Below are positions 31,865 to 42,532 of a stretch of 64,000 nt of DNA, in pieces (positions within the stretch are counted from its first letter, which is position 1; each line of letters opens with the position of its first letter). Position numbers and translations under genes: made by a program. Under the pieces are notes generated by a model, which was given only the letters and a program-made list of their open reading frames with translations, made no database searches and was not told the DNA's origin. Source of the DNA: Type-B symbiont of Plautia stali. GTDB taxonomy: Bacteria; Pseudomonadota; Gammaproteobacteria; Enterobacterales; Enterobacteriaceae. The DNA lies in assembly GCA_001485295.1 (NCBI GenBank), contig BBOA01000002.1, positions 1 through 64,000 on the forward strand. Direction: 5' to 3'.

Positions 31865-34540
31865 ATGGCTCAAGAAGAGAGAAGCAGTATAAGCGCGATT
31901 CTGACGGATGAGGTCATGGACGGCCTGAAAGATTCCCCGGTGCACTGGGATGACGCCCAGTTAACCCGCAACGCCCTGAAGCAGAAGCTGGAAACGTTTA
32001 ACGCTTTTCTCTCTACGGCGTTCGACGCCAGCGAATCGGCCGAGGCGCTGATTGACGCGCGCGCCCTGTTTATCGATCTCCTGCTGCGCCGCCTGTGGCG
32101 TTTTTACGGCTTCGAGACCCTGCCCGCTATCGTGCTGGTTGCGGTCGGCGGCTACGGCCGCGGCGAGCTACATCCGCTTTCCGACGTCGATATTCTGATC
32201 CTGAGCCGCGATCCGCTCGACGACGCTAGCGCCCAGCAGACCAGCGAGCTTCTGACGCTGCTATGGGATCTCAAGCTGGAAGTGAGCCACAGCGTGCGCA
32301 CGCTGGAAGAGTGCCTGCTGGAAGGACTCGCCGACTTGACCGTCGCCACCAATCTGCTCGAGGCGCGCATGCTGACCGGCGACGTCGCGCTGTTTCTAGA
32401 GATGCAGAAGAACATCTTCAGCGAAGGCTTCTGGCCGTCGGCGACCTTCTACGCCGCCAAGATCGAAGAGCAGCAGGCGCGCCACCAGCGCTATCACGGC
32501 ACAAGCTATAACCTTGAGCCCGATATTAAAAGCAGCCTAGGCGGCCTGCGCGATATCCATACCCTGCAGTGGGTAGCACGCCGCCACTTCGGCGCCACCA
32601 CGCTGGATGAAATGGTGGGCTTCGGCTTTCTTACCGAGAGCGAACGCAACGAGCTTAACGATTGCCAAGCGTTTCTCTGGCGCATCCGCTTCGCCCTGCA
32701 CCTGACGTTAACCCGCTATGACAACCGGCTGCTGTTCGATCGCCAGCTCAACGTGGCACAGCGCCTCAACTATCAGGGTGAAGGCAATGAGCCGGTCGAG
32801 CGCATGATGAAAAATTTCTTCCGCGTCACGCGCCGCATCGGCGAGCTTAGCCAGATGCTACTGCAGCTGTTCGACGAAGCGATTCTGGTTTCCACCACCG
32901 AAAAGCCGCGCCCGCTGGACGACACTTTCCAGCTGCGCGGCAATTTGATCGACCTAGGCGACGAAACGCTGTTCGAGCGCGAGCCGCAGGCGATCCTGCG
33001 CATGTTCTACGTGATGGTGCGCAACGAAAATATCCGCGGCATCTACTCCACCACGCTGCGTCAGCTGCACTATGCGCGACGCCACCTGAAGCAGCCGCTC
33101 TGCGAAATTCCAGAGGCACGCCGCCTCTTTATGTCGATCCTGCGCCATCCCGGCGCAGTCAAGCGCGCGCTGCTGCCAATGCACCGCCACAGCGTGCTCT
33201 GGGCCTATACGCCACTCTGGGGACATATCGTCGGACAGATGCAGTTCGATCTGTTCCATGCCTATACCGTCGACGAGCACACCATCCGCGTGCTGCAAAA
33301 GCTGGAGAGCTTCGCAAGCGAGGCGATACGCCCGAGGCATCCGCTCTGCGTCGAGCTCTGGCCGCGTCTGCCGCAGCAGGAGCTGCTGCTAATGGCGGCG
33401 CTGCTGCATGACATCGCCAAAGGGCGCAACGGCGATCACTCGATTCTCGGCTCGCAGGACGCGCTGGAGTTCGCCGAGCTGCACGGCCTGAAATCACGCG
33501 AGAAGCAGCTGGTCGCTTGGCTGGTGCGTCATCATCTGCTGATGTCGGTCACCGCGCAGCGTCGCGATATTCAAGATCCCACCGTGATCCAGCAGTTCGC
33601 CGAGGTGATGCAGAACGAGAACCGGCTGAGCTATCTGGTTTGTCTGACGGTGGCCGATATCTGCGCCACGAACGAAACTCTGTGGAACAGCTGGAAGCAG
33701 AGCCTGCTGCGCGAACTCTTTTTCGCCATCGAGAAGCAGCTGCGGCGCGGCATGGAGAACAGCCAGGATCTGCGCGAGCGCCTGCGCCATCACCGTCTGC
33801 AGGCGCTGGCCCTGCTGCGTATGGACAATATCGACGAAGAGCGGCTGCACCATATCTGGAATCGCTGCCGCGCCGACTATTTTCTGCGTCATACGCCTAA
33901 CCAGCTCGCGTGGCACGCACGCTACTTAATGGAGCATGATCTGCACCAGCCGCTAGTGCTGGTCAGCCCGCAGGCGACGCGCGGCGGCACCGAGATCTTT
34001 ATCTGGAGTCCCGATCGCCCTTACCTCTTCGCTAAGGTGGCCGGCGAGCTGAATCGCCGCAATCTCAGCGTGCACGACGCGCAGATCTTCACCAGCCGCG
34101 ATGGCATGGCGATGGATACCTTTATCGTGCTGGAGCCGGACGGCAGCCCGCTGGTGCCCGATCGCCATGCCATGATCCGTTATGCGCTGGAGCAGGCGAT
34201 CGCCCAGACTAGCTGGAACCCGCCGCGCAAGCGGCGCGCGGCGGCGAAGCTGCGCCACTTCAGCGTTGAAACCGAAGTAAACTTCTTGCCGGCCCATACC
34301 GATCACCGCAGCTATCTGGAGCTGGTGGCGCTCGATCAGCCTGGCCTGCTGGCGCGGGTCGGTGAGGTCTTCGCCGATATGGGCGTGTCGCTGCACGGCG
34401 CACGAATCAGCACCATCGGCGAGCGCGTCGAGGATTTGTTTATCTTGGCCAATAGCGAGCGGCGCGCGCTTAACGCGGAAATGCGCAAAGCGTTGCAACA
34501 ACGGTTGACAGAAGCCCTTAATCCAAACGATAAAGTGTGA
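31865..34540 (+). CDS. glnD: bifunctional uridylyltransferase/uridylyl-removing enzyme GlnD
   Basis: GlnD senses glutamine and adds or removes UMP on the PII proteins to control nitrogen assimilation. The 891 residues (E. coli 890) have a nucleotidyltransferase motif [15 protein letters not shown] near residue 95, an HD hydrolase motif [13 protein letters not shown] near residue 515 and two C-terminal ACT domains (starting near [14 protein letters not shown] and [17 protein letters not shown]). The start is not certain: the ATG at 31865 follows a T run without a clear ribosome-binding site. An in-frame ATG at 31916 follows GATGAGG. Confidence 0.94.
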   Translation: MAQEERSSISAILTDEVMDGLKDSPVHWDDAQLTRNALKQKLETFNAFLSTAFDASESAEALIDARALFIDLLLRRLWRFYGFETLPAIVLVAVGGYGRGELHPLSDVDILILSRDPLDDASAQQTSELLTLLWDLKLEVSHSVRTLEECLLEGLADLTVATNLLEARMLTGDVALFLEMQKNIFSEGFWPSATFYAAKIEEQQARHQRYHGTSYNLEPDIKSSLGGLRDIHTLQWVARRHFGATTLDEMVGFGFLTESERNELNDCQAFLWRIRFALHLTLTRYDNRLLFDRQLNVAQRLNYQGEGNEPVERMMKNFFRVTRRIGELSQMLLQLFDEAILVSTTEKPRPLDDTFQLRGNLIDLGDETLFEREPQAILRMFYVMVRNENIRGIYSTTLRQLHYARRHLKQPLCEIPEARRLFMSILRHPGAVKRALLPMHRHSVLWAYTPLWGHIVGQMQFDLFHAYTVDEHTIRVLQKLESFASEAIRPRHPLCVELWPRLPQQELLLMAALLHDIAKGRNGDHSILGSQDALEFAELHGLKSREKQLVAWLVRHHLLMSVTAQRRDIQDPTVIQQFAEVMQNENRLSYLVCLTVADICATNETLWNSWKQSLLRELFFAIEKQLRRGMENSQDLRERLRHHRLQALALLRMDNIDEERLHHIWNRCRADYFLRHTPNQLAWHARYLMEHDLHQPLVLVSPQATRGGTEIFIWSPDRPYLFAKVAGELNRRNLSVHDAQIFTSRDGMAMDTFIVLEPDGSPLVPDRHAMIRYALEQAIAQTSWNPPRKRRAAAKLRHFSVETEVNFLPAHTDHRSYLELVALDQPGLLARVGEVFADMGVSLHGARISTIGERVEDLFILANSERRALNAEMRKALQQRLTEALNPNDKV

Positions 34541-34615
34541 CCGCAATCGATTTACATACTTTCTTTTGGTGTCGGGATGTGGCCCGACATGCATCAGACA
34601 GATCAGGAAAAAATT

Positions 34616-35440
34616 ATGCAACAGTTACAGAGCATTATTGAAGCGGCCTTTGAGCATCGCGGCGAGATTACCCCGGCGAACGTGGACACCGTGACCCGTG
34701 AAGCCATCAACGAAGTGATCGCTCAGCTGGACAGCGGCGCGCTGCGCGTATCTGAAAAGATTGACGGCCATTGGGTAACACATCAGTGGCTGAAAAAGGC
34801 GGTTCTGCTGTCGTTCCGCGTCAACGACAACCAAGTAATGGAAGGCGCGGAAACCTGTTTTTACGACAAAGTGCCGATGAAATTCGCCAGCTGGGACGAC
34901 GCGCGCTTTAAAGCCGCAGGCTTCCGCGTCGTGCCGCCGGCCGCAGTACGACAGGGCGCCTATATCGCGCGCAATACCGTGCTGATGCCTTCTTACGTCA
35001 ATATCGGCGCTTACGTCGACGAAGGCAGCATGGTCGATACTTGGGCGACCGTTGGTTCCTGCGCGCAGATCGGTAAAAACGTTCACCTGTCCGGCGGCGT
35101 CGGTATCGGCGGCGTGCTGGAGCCGCTGCAGGCTAACCCAACCATTATCGAAGACAACTGCTTTATCGGCGCGCGCTCCGAGATTGTGGAAGGCGTGATC
35201 GTGGAAGAAGGCACGGTGATCTCCATGGGCGTCTATATTGGACAAAGCACCAAAATCTACGATCGCGAAACCGGCGAAGTGCACTACGGCCGCGTACCGT
35301 CGGGTTCTGTGGTGGTCTCAGGCAACCTGCCTTCTAAAGATGGCAGCTACAGCCTCTACTGCGCGGTGATCGTGAAGAAAGTCGACGCGAAAACGCGCGG
35401 GAAGGTCGGCATCAACGAACTGCTGCGCACCATCGACTAA
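34616..35440 (+). CDS. dapD: tetrahydrodipicolinate N-succinyltransferase DapD
   Basis: DapD adds succinyl to tetrahydrodipicolinate in diaminopimelate and lysine synthesis. The ATG at 34616, preceded by AGGAAAA, gives 274 residues (same as E. coli) from [18 protein letters not shown]. The left-handed beta-helix core contains [24 protein letters not shown] and [12 protein letters not shown] hairpin (GTCGGG with CCCGAC, about 34572-34589) lies between glnD and this gene. Confidence 0.97.
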   Translation: MQQLQSIIEAAFEHRGEITPANVDTVTREAINEVIAQLDSGALRVSEKIDGHWVTHQWLKKAVLLSFRVNDNQVMEGAETCFYDKVPMKFASWDDARFKAAGFRVVPPAAVRQGAYIARNTVLMPSYVNIGAYVDEGSMVDTWATVGSCAQIGKNVHLSGGVGIGGVLEPLQANPTIIEDNCFIGARSEIVEGVIVEEGTVISMGVYIGQSTKIYDRETGEVHYGRVPSGSVVVSGNLPSKDGSYSLYCAVIVKKVDAKTRGKVGINELLRTID

Positions 35441-35448
35441 CACTTCCC

Positions 35449-35479
35449 GACGGGCTTCTTCGGTCCGTCATATTTTCTT
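35449..35479 (+). terminator. likely terminator after dapD
   Basis: GACGG pairs with CCGTC, extended by a wobble pair around a TTCTTCG loop, and is followed by ATATTTTCTTT. It starts 8 bases after the dapD stop. Confidence 0.6.
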
Positions 35480-35663
35480 TACACTTCGCTCCTTTCCGAA
35501 CTGATTTGCAAGACGAATTAACAGGTGCGTTTACTTTTCACCCAAGTCATAATCCGCGCCAGTTATATCCCGTCGCGCAGTGTTTACCCATTTTTTGTCT
35601 ACAGTTATTTTTTGTGCCATGAAAAACGATGCACACCTCTCTCTTTTTGGTGGAAAAATCGCT

Positions 35664-35900
35664 ATGTATTACAATCTCACAAGCTTAGGGATTAATAACC
35701 CGCACGATATCGATCGCTACGGCCTGCGTCAGGAAGCCAACAACGACATTCTGAAAAATAAAATTTACCGGTGCGATCAGGTGGAAACGGATCTGAAGCG
35801 TAAGATCTTGGCGGATCTGCACCATCTGGAAAGCGTGGTCACCAATAAAATTGCCGAGATTGAAAGCGATCTGGATAAACTGACTTGCAATAATCGCTAA
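35664..35900 (+). pseudogene. yaeH: YaeH (DUF3461 family) with large in-frame deletion
   Basis: YaeH is a conserved protein of unknown role, about 128 residues in E. coli. Here the frame from ATG 35664 keeps the N-terminus ([31 protein letters not shown]). After seven or so odd residues it rejoins at [34 protein letters not shown]. About 60 central residues are gone, yet the frame stays open with 78 codons. It could still yield a short helical protein; I class it as a probable pseudogene. Confidence 0.75.
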
Positions 35901-35945
35901 TCACAGCGGCCTTTAGACCATCCTGAACGGGAAGTCTATGCCAGC

Positions 35946-36029
35946 GCGGGCAATATGGAAGGATCGCAAAGTTGCTCAAGGCACCCCTGCTAGCGCGGGA
36001 CGCTTTGCTCTTCCATCCATACTGCCCGC
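35946..36029. repeat. long imperfect inverted repeat between yaeH and cdaR
   Basis: An arm at 35946-35971 (GCGGGCAATATGGAAGGA followed by TCGCAAAG) is nearly the reverse complement of the arm at 36003-36029, with about three mismatches or bulges. They flank a 31-base loop. It has no T run and is separate from the terminator just downstream. I do not recognise a named element; it could be a transcript-end structure or the scar of a small mobile repeat. Confidence 0.6.
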
Positions 36030-36051
36030 TTGTACAAGCTCTGAGTAGACT

Positions 36052-36077
36052 GTGGCCAGCTAACACTGGCCTTTTTG
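36052..36077. terminator. terminator between yaeH and cdaR
   Basis: GGCCAG (36054-36059) pairs with CTGGCC (36066-36071) around CTAACA and is followed by five T residues. The convergent cdaR remnant ends a few bases later at 36083. Confidence 0.8.
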
Positions 36078-36082
36078 TTGCC

Positions 36083-36762
36083 TTAGCTCCGCTCGTCCAG
36101 CTGCATCGCCACATAGAGCAGCAGGCGATCGTCAAACTGGCTAAGATTCAGCCCGGTCAGCTCGGAAATGCGGTTCAGCCGATACTCCAACGTATTGCAA
36201 CTCCAACGTATTGCAGTGAATAAAGAGCGCGCGCCGTGGCGCTGGGCTGCACGTTGTGGGTGAACCAAGCGACTAGCGTGCGCCACAGCAGGCCGTTGTT
36301 ATCACGCGCTAGCTCGTTCGCCTGCCAGCCGCTATGCAGGCTGTCAAGCAGCACCGGCATGCGCTGCTTACCGACGATCATAGTGGTGCGCGCGATGCTG
36401 TACGGCCCGGTGAAATAGTTACTGAGCACGATACGCATCCGCACTTGGCTGCTCTCCTTCATGATGCGCTGCAACAGCTATTCGACGTTCCTCCTGATCG
36501 TAACACCCATGCGCGTTAAGCGCCGGCTTCAGCACCACCATCTCCGTCAGGGAGACGATGGCGATCAGATTGTCACGCTCAGGCGTAGGGTCAGTAGCAT
36601 TTGCAGCTGCTGCAGCTCCGACATGGCACTGTCGACGCCCAGCTGGCCGCTGCCCATAATGCGGCCACGCGCATCCATCACGTTGACATTGCTATCAATA
36701 ATCTTCATGGTACGCGCCACGATATTCTGCGCAAGTTGCGCATCAAGATGATAGGTTGCCAT
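36083..36762 (-). pseudogene. cdaR: sugar-diacid regulator CdaR, pseudogene
   Basis: CdaR activates genes for glucarate, galactarate and glycerate use. The ATG at 36760-36762 starts MATYHLDAQLAQNIVARTMKIIDSN, followed by VMDARGRIMGS. The sequence then jumps to GQLGVDSAMSELQQLQ, losing the middle of the sensing domain. Later fragments (NYFTGPYSIART, VGKQRMP, LLDSLHSGWQANELARDNNGLL, HNVQPSATARAL, EYRLNRISELTGLNLSQFDDRLLLYV) lie in shifted frames with more small deletions. About 680 of 1,150 bases remain. Confidence 0.93.
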
Positions 36763-36890
36763 CTGTTGATTCTGACAGAGAGAAGAAGCTACAGCATACG
36801 CATAGCCGCGAAGCCAAGCATTGTGCAAATGCACAGAGCCAGACGGGAATTTACAGGTTTTGTGGCGCGGGTCACACTCTGACCGCGCTG

Positions 36891-36915
36891 AAAAAAGGCG
36901 GACCAACGTCCGCCT
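36891..36915 (-). terminator. rho-independent terminator after degP
   Basis: On the minus strand the stem AGGCGGAC pairs with GTCCGCCT around GTTG and is followed by six T residues. It lies 16 bases after the degP stop. Confidence 0.85.
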
Positions 36916-36930
36916 GACGGGATAATAGCG

Positions 36931-38355
36931 TCACTGCATCAGCAGATAGATGCTGCTGTCACCGCGCTTAACGTTCAGCGCCAGCACCGAGGGTTTGGTG
37001 TCGAGGATTTTACGCAGCTCACCGAGGTTGGTGACGCGCTGCTGGTTCACGCCAAGGATCACATCGCCCTTTTTCAAGCCGATGCGTGCTGCCGCGCTGC
37101 CAGCCTTCACGTTGTCGACGCGTACCCCTTTGTCTCTGCCGCTTTCGTTGCCGAGGTCTGCGCCTTCAATGCCGGTGTAGATGGTGGCCGACTGCACTTT
37201 ATCTTGGGTGCTCTGCTGCAGCTCAACGGTCACGCTAACCGGTTTGCCGTCGCGCAGCAGGCCGAGCTGCAGTTTGGTGCCAATCGGCAGCGAACCCACT
37301 TCGGCGCGCAGCGCGGCGAAACTGCTCAGCGGCTTGCCGTTCATCGACACCACCACGTCGCCCGCTTTCACACCCGCTTTCGCCGCGGCGGAGTTCAGTA
37401 GCACTTGGCTGACGAAGGCGCCGCGCTGTGCGTCAACCTTCATCGCTTTCGCCAGTTCGGAGTTAAGCTCAGCGCCCAGAATGCCCAGCTCGCCGCGTTT
37501 AACCTGGCCGAACTCGACCATTTGTCCAGTAAGGTTTTTTACCATGTTGCTCGGAATAGCAAAACCGATGCCAATATTGCCGCCATCCGGCGCGAGAATC
37601 GCTGTGTTAATGCCGATCAGCTCGCCGTTAAGGTTCACCAGCGCGCCGCCGGAGTTGCCGCGGTTAATCGCCGCATCGGTCTGAATAAAGTTTTCGTAGT
37701 TTTCGACATTAAGGCCGCTGCGTCCCAGCGCCGACACGATGCCCGAGGTCACTGTTTCGCCCAGACCATACGGGTTGCCGATCGCTACGGTGTAATCGCC
37801 GACGCGCAGATTGTCGGAGTCGGCGATTTTAATCACCGTCAGGTTCTTCGCGTTAATCAGCTGCACCAGTGCGATATCGGAACGGGGATCTTTACCAATC
37901 ACTTTACCGTCATAGCGACGGCCGTCGCTGAGCTGGACCTGAATTTTAGTGGCGTTGTCGACGACGTGATTGTTGGTGACGACATAGCCTTTCTCAGCGT
38001 TAATCACCACGCCGGAGCCAAGCGCGCGGAATTTTTCCTGCTGGGTATTGGCGCCATCACCACCGCCGCCCTGACACATCGGCGAACTCTGGAAAGGCGA
38101 ACCATCCTGGCAGAACGGCGAGTTATCGCCAAAGAACTGCTGGAACTGCTGTGGCAGACGCGGCGTTTTTACCACGGTGCTGCCTTCAACTCTAATGCTG
38201 ACCACCGAAGGCATCACTTTTTCCAGCATCGGCGCTAGGCTCGGCCGCTGCTGGCTGGTAGAAGAGGAGGATTCAGCGGCGAATATGGCGGCAGGGCTTA
38301 ACGCCAAGCCAAGACTGAGCGCCAGCGCGCTCAACGTTAAGGTGTTTTTTTTCAT
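36931..38355 (-). CDS. degP: periplasmic serine endoprotease and chaperone DegP
   Basis: DegP breaks down or rescues misfolded periplasmic proteins. The ATG at 38353-38355 gives 474 residues (same as E. coli) with a signal peptide ending at IFAAE. The catalytic triad is present: His in TNNHVVDNA, Asp in DPRSDIALVQL and Ser in NRGNSGGAL. Two PDZ domains follow. The LA loop carries the two cysteines (PFCQDG and PMCQGG). Together with skp, bamA and rseP it keeps the envelope quality-control set complete. Confidence 0.97.
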   Translation of the reverse strand: MKKNTLTLSALALSLGLALSPAAIFAAESSSSTSQQRPSLAPMLEKVMPSVVSIRVEGSTVVKTPRLPQQFQQFFGDNSPFCQDGSPFQSSPMCQGGGGDGANTQQEKFRALGSGVVINAEKGYVVTNNHVVDNATKIQVQLSDGRRYDGKVIGKDPRSDIALVQLINAKNLTVIKIADSDNLRVGDYTVAIGNPYGLGETVTSGIVSALGRSGLNVENYENFIQTDAAINRGNSGGALVNLNGELIGINTAILAPDGGNIGIGFAIPSNMVKNLTGQMVEFGQVKRGELGILGAELNSELAKAMKVDAQRGAFVSQVLLNSAAAKAGVKAGDVVVSMNGKPLSSFAALRAEVGSLPIGTKLQLGLLRDGKPVSVTVELQQSTQDKVQSATIYTGIEGADLGNESGRDKGVRVDNVKAGSAAARIGLKKGDVILGVNQQRVTNLGELRKILDTKPSVLALNVKRGDSSIYLLMQ

Positions 38356-38490
38356 TCGTATGAGTCTCATCCATAAATTAACGTCAGACCATTGCTATGG
38401 TCAGTTATGAGATTAATATTTTACTGCAAAGTTCCAGCAAAATTTTGCGCTAAAAGTAAAAATTTATTATCGTTCTTTACAAAACTCTTC

Positions 38491-39981
38491 TTATTCTACT
38501 GCCATCAGGCGACGGTACTCATCCCAAGCGTAGAGATCGGTCATACCACTAATATAATCCTGAATGAGGCGAAAGCGGTAATAACGTTCCCATAACAGGC
38601 GCTGGTATTTATGCTCCACCACCAGCGAACGCATTTTTTGCTGATAGGCTTTACAGTGTTTCCCGGAAAGTTTATGAAACTGACGTGTTTCAATCGGGTG
38701 CGCGCGCAGAAAATCTTCATTAATCAGCGTAGTAAAGGCTTCAAAAGTCAGTATCATCAGTGGTTGATATATTTCTAACAATCCTTTAATCACACGATAA
38801 CCTTGTAATTCCAGCTGCTCCACTTCGGCATGGTTAAATACATAGCGGCGCGCCACAGTTTTAAAAATCTGCAGCAACCGTCCCTCTTCGCCGTTATCTT
38901 CTAATAACGCATGGTTAAAATCGCCGTTAAAAATGGCATGCAAGTTATCGACAAAACGTTTAACGGCGTGACTGACTAGCACGCTCTGGACGTTAACCCG
39001 TAATGACATAAAGAACTGATCACTTCTGCTGCGACAATTTTTGTTGCAGGCTTCCCGCCAAGCGTCGCCGACCGTTCGGCTGAAGGCATCGTTATTTTTC
39101 ACCGGCCCCCAATTTTTACATAAATGGCCGTAAAGAGCAACAATGTTAAATATATCTTTTTCGACCGCATCGTCCAGATCGGCGATGCAGTAGGAGATAT
39201 CGTCCGCCGCTTCCATAATATAAGTCAGCGGAAAGCGATGGTGCTCTTCCATACTGGTGGCGGCGCGCAGGTCGGCAATATAATCGCGCTCAGAGAGATA
39301 AAAACCCGGCTTTTTCATCAGGGCGCTGAACTGCTCCGGCTTGTCGCCCTGCCACCAAGCGGGCGCGGTATATTTCAGGATGCAGGCGACCTGAGAATAG
39401 CTGAGATTAAGCTGCAGCAGGGTATGCACTATACGGATCGCTTGCGCGTTGCCTTCAAAATGGCACAGGTCCTGGCGAATCATTTCGTTCAGCTGGCTGA
39501 AATCGGCGTGCTGCTGCTCGCCTTCCACACCCGCCACCAGCGGATCCACCAGCTCCAGCGGAAGGTGCTCTTCAAACCAGTCGTTAATGGCAGCCTCGCC
39601 GAAATGGCCGAACGGCGGGTTGCCGACGTCGTGCAGCAGACAGGCCATCTCTACCAGGCTTTCAAACGCCCCTTCCATCTCATCCAGCCCGTACTGCGCC
39701 AGTCCGCCCTGATTTTTCAGGGTCTGCAGGATCTCTTTGGCGATATAGCGTCCGGTCTGCTGCACTTCCAGCGAGTGAGTCAGGCGCGAGCGCACCGCGG
39801 CGTTGCGCTCCAGCGGAAAAACTTGGGTTTTTTGCTGTAGTCGACGGATCGCCGCCGAGTTGATAATACGGCCGCGATCGCTCTCAAAGTGGCGGGTAAT
39901 ATAGTATTCCCCTTCCGGCTCTTTGCGCGTGCTATAAGGGCGGGTGAAACTTATCTTCTTCCTGAAATTAACTGTCGCCAT
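38491..39981 (-). CDS. dgt: deoxyguanosinetriphosphate triphosphohydrolase Dgt
   Basis: Dgt hydrolyses dGTP to deoxyguanosine and triphosphate. The 496 residues (E. coli 505) show the HD metal site in [17 protein letters not shown] near residue 125, the [21 protein letters not shown] segment near residue 40 and [15 protein letters not shown] near residue 280. The ATG at 39979-39981 is chosen for similarity ([12 protein letters not shown]); twelve upstream codons are unrelated. It is divergent from mtnN. Confidence 0.95.
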   Translation of the reverse strand: MATVNFRKKISFTRPYSTRKEPEGEYYITRHFESDRGRIINSAAIRRLQQKTQVFPLERNAAVRSRLTHSLEVQQTGRYIAKEILQTLKNQGGLAQYGLDEMEGAFESLVEMACLLHDVGNPPFGHFGEAAINDWFEEHLPLELVDPLVAGVEGEQQHADFSQLNEMIRQDLCHFEGNAQAIRIVHTLLQLNLSYSQVACILKYTAPAWWQGDKPEQFSALMKKPGFYLSERDYIADLRAATSMEEHHRFPLTYIMEAADDISYCIADLDDAVEKDIFNIVALYGHLCKNWGPVKNNDAFSRTVGDAWREACNKNCRSRSDQFFMSLRVNVQSVLVSHAVKRFVDNLHAIFNGDFNHALLEDNGEEGRLLQIFKTVARRYVFNHAEVEQLELQGYRVIKGLLEIYQPLMILTFEAFTTLINEDFLRAHPIETRQFHKLSGKHCKAYQQKMRSLVVEHKYQRLLWERYYRFRLIQDYISGMTDLYAWDEYRRLMAVE

Positions 39982-40073
39982 CGTTACCCCTTTTTGAATC
40001 AATCCCCTGCCAGCCATGTTAAACTATGCCCTAATTTTTACGACTACTTCCACCACATTAGCGAGACCTATTT

Positions 40074-40772
40074 ATGAAAGCAGGCATTATTGGCGCGATG
40101 GAGCAGGAAGTGACCCTGCTGCGTGACAAAATCGAGAACTGCCAGACCCTGACGCTAGCCGGCTGCGAGATTTACACAGGCACGCTAAACGGCGTTGAGG
40201 TTGCTCTGCTGAAATCCGGTATCGGTAAAACCTCTGCAGCGCTCGGCACGACGCTGCTGCTCGAACTGTGCAAGCCGGATCTAGTGATCAATACCGGCTC
40301 GGCGGGCGGCTTAGCGCCGACGCTCTCGGTCGGCGATATCGTGGTCTCTGACGAAGTGCGCTACCACGATGCCGACATCACCGCTTTTGGCTACGAGCTG
40401 GGCCAGATGGCGGGCTGTCCCGCGGCATTTAGTGCCGACGCGCAGCTGATCGCCGCCGGAGAGGCGTGCATCAGCGAACTGAACCTAAACGTGGTGCACG
40501 GTCTGGTGGTCAGCGGCGACGCCTTTATCAACGGCGCCGAATCGCTGGCACGCATTCGCGCCACTTTCCCGCAGGCGATCGCCGTGGAGATGGAAGCAAC
40601 CGCCATCGGCCATGTCTGCCACCAGTTTAAAGTGCCTTTTGTCGTGGTGCGCGCCGTTTCCGACGTAGCCGACAAGGCGTCGCATCTCAGCTTTGAAGAG
40701 TTTCTCGCCGTGGCGGCTCAGCAGTCGTCGCTGCTGGTGGAGAAACTGCTGGCGCGCCTAGCGCGCGGCTAA
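40074..40772 (+). CDS. mtnN: 5'-methylthioadenosine/S-adenosylhomocysteine nucleosidase
   Basis: MtnN cleaves adenine from methylthioadenosine, S-adenosylhomocysteine and 5'-deoxyadenosine. The 232 residues (same as E. coli) show Glu12 in GAMEQEV, NTGSAGG near residue 77, Glu in [11 protein letters not shown] near residue 174 and Asp in AVSDVAD near residue 197. Methylthioadenosine from spermidine synthesis is no longer expected here, because speE and speD are dead. The other substrates may explain why it is kept. Confidence 0.97.
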   Translation: MKAGIIGAMEQEVTLLRDKIENCQTLTLAGCEIYTGTLNGVEVALLKSGIGKTSAALGTTLLLELCKPDLVINTGSAGGLAPTLSVGDIVVSDEVRYHDADITAFGYELGQMAGCPAAFSADAQLIAAGEACISELNLNVVHGLVVSGDAFINGAESLARIRATFPQAIAVEMEATAIGHVCHQFKVPFVVVRAVSDVADKASHLSFEEFLAVAAQQSSLLVEKLLARLARG

Positions 40773-41548
40773 ACCCTTCTAGCTGCTCAGAGGCTACTAC
40801 TGTTTTGCGGCAGCCTATTCGCCGCCGCCCCACCCTCGCTCCGCATCTCACCGAAATGGCGTTCGCCTCAGGCATTACGCCGGTAGCGTTCAGCGCGTGG
40901 TCCGACTATCCGCCCGCCGCGCCTGCGCTAGAACAGGTCGCCAACTGGCAGGGCGTTAACGTCGAGCGCATTCTGGCGCTGAAGCCGGACGTGGTGCTGG
41001 CCTAGCGCGGTGGCAATTCGCAGTGTCAGATCGATCAGCTCAGGCAGCTCGGCGTCAACGTCGTGTGGATCGATCCCGGCTCGCTGGAGGAGATGACGGA
41101 CGCTGTTGCGTCGCTGAAGCGCTGGAGTCCGCAGCCGCAGCAAGCGCGCTAGACGCCGCGCGGCAGTTGAAGCAGCAGGGAAAATCCCTGCACGCGCTAC
41201 GCCGCCCTGCCCGCTGTGCCGATTTTTCTTCAGTTCGGCCAGCAGCCGCTATTTACCGCCGCGTGCAGCACTTTGCAAAACGATATTATTACGCTGTGCG
41301 CCGTGAAAAATATCTTTGCCGACAACCGTGTCAGCTGGCCGCAAGTCAGCCGCAAGCAGGTGAGCATGTGCTGACGCGCCATCCGCAGGCTATCATTATC
41401 GGCGGCAGCGCCGCGCCGGCGCAGAACCTCGCCCGCTTCTGGCAGCCGTAGCTCAATGCGCCGGTTATCGCCATTAATGATGACTAGCTCAGCCGTCCCA
41501 CTACTGGCGGCGAAGCAGCTCTGCGCCGCGCTGCACCCGAAACAATAA
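40764..41548 (+). pseudogene. btuF: vitamin B12-binding protein BtuF, pseudogene
   Basis: BtuF delivers cobalamin to the BtuCD importer. The expected start overlapping the mtnN end is no longer a start codon, and a TAG follows within a few codons. Recognisable parts are [45 protein letters not shown] and QLGVNVVWIDPGSLEE, broken by a Trp-to-TAG change at the RGGN site and by later stops and shifts. The final codons (ALHPKQ) end at 41546-41548. Confidence 0.9.
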
Positions 41549-41673
41549 ATCAGCAGAAAGCGGTTAAAGATTCGGCTAACTTTGCCGTTAATCAAGATAC
41601 GAGACGCCGACGCCACATAAGCTTAGCGTCCTTTTATGCGCCCCGCGCATTTTGACTACACTAGCAATCAAAC

Positions 41674-41925
41674 ATAACCAGAGCCTTGCTGCTGACCATC
41701 GCGATCGCGGCTGTCGCGCCTTTTGCGACTGCGTCGACCACGGGAACGATTGGCGTTCAGCTTACGATCTTTTCGCGCTGTTAAATTAACAGCCAGCCGC
41801 AACGGGCAATGCCGCAGATTGATTGCGGTCTCCACGCTAGCGCGCCGCCGCACGTAACGGAAAGCCTGTTAAAAAAGGATGCGATGCATAAGGAAACGAC
41901 GAAGCTGGTAACGATTGAGTGCTAA
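41674..41925 (+). pseudogene. small secreted cysteine-containing protein, disrupted
   Basis: A single frame of 84 codons starts with ATA at the place of an expected ATG. It has a signal-peptide-like start (LLLTIAIAAVAPFATA), then TTGTIGVQLTIFSRC, an in-frame TAA, and continues to a plausible end (TKLVTIEC, TAA). I do not know the family; the TGTIGVQLTI start and a Cys on each side of the stop could fit a fimbria-like or coat-like secreted beta domain. One stop and a lost start make it probably dead. Confidence 0.45.
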
Positions 41926-41954
41926 AAAAGGGCCGTTGCAAGAAGGCCTTTTTT
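41924..41954. terminator. bidirectional terminator between erpA and the secreted-protein remnant
   Basis: An A-rich and a T-rich flank (AAAAAAGGGCC and AGGCCTTTTTT) surround a 9-base loop. It lies right at the ends of two convergent genes, including erpA, whose stop is at 41957. Confidence 0.75.
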
Positions 41955-41956
41955 CA

Positions 41957-42304
41957 TCAGATGCTGAACGAGGAGCCGCAGCCGCAGGTGGTTTTAGCAT
42001 TCGGGTTGGTGACAATAAAACGCGAGCCTTCCAAGCCTTCAGTGTAGTCCACCGAGCCGCCGACCAGATACTGCAGGCTCATAGGATCCACCACCAGCGC
42101 CACGCCCTGCTTCTCGATGGTCATGTCGCCGTCATTCATTTTGTCGTCAAAAGTGAAGCCGTACTGGAAGCCGCTGCAGCCGCCGCCGGTAATATAGACG
42201 CGCAGTTTTAGATCGGGATTTTCTTCGTCGGCAATCAGGTTCTTTACCTTGCTGGCCGCCGCATCGGTAAACTGTAACGGCAGTGCTGCAACATCATCAC
42301 TCAT
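41957..42304 (-). CDS. erpA: iron-sulfur cluster insertion protein ErpA
   Basis: ErpA is an A-type carrier that delivers Fe-S clusters, for example to the isoprenoid enzymes IspG and IspH. The 115 residues (E. coli 114, one extra Ala near the start) show the three conserved cysteines in GGGCSGFQ and in [10 protein letters not shown] at the C-terminus. The usual neighbour clcA between erpA and hemL is missing. It is intact. Confidence 0.97.
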   Translation of the reverse strand: MSDDVAALPLQFTDAAASKVKNLIADEENPDLKLRVYITGGGCSGFQYGFTFDDKMNDGDMTIEKQGVALVVDPMSLQYLVGGSVDYTEGLEGSRFIVTNPNAKTTCGCGSSFSI

Positions 42305-42460
42305 CTTATACCCCGGTAAACGTCCAAGTCAGAAAACGACCTCAATTGGCGTATTATCTGCCAGCCCGTTAGCACAATCAAGTTTTACCCTTCGCACTGC
42401 GTGCCCCCGACCTTCAGCTAAGGTGAGTATAGCGCGCCGTTTATGGCCTTTCGTCATGCT

Positions 42461-42493
42461 GTCATCTTCCCGTAGGCCGTCATCTTCCCGTAG
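42461..42493. repeat. two-copy 18-bp tandem repeat upstream of hemL
   Basis: GTCATCTTCCCGTAG occurs twice (42461-42475 and 42479-42493) with a 3-base spacer. It lies 40-70 bases before hemL. The second copy runs into TAGAAT, a possible -10 element, so the repeat may have duplicated part of the promoter. Confidence 0.7.
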
Positions 42494-42532
42494 AATGACG
42501 CGAGTTTTTTCTGAACCGCTGGAGTCGAATAA

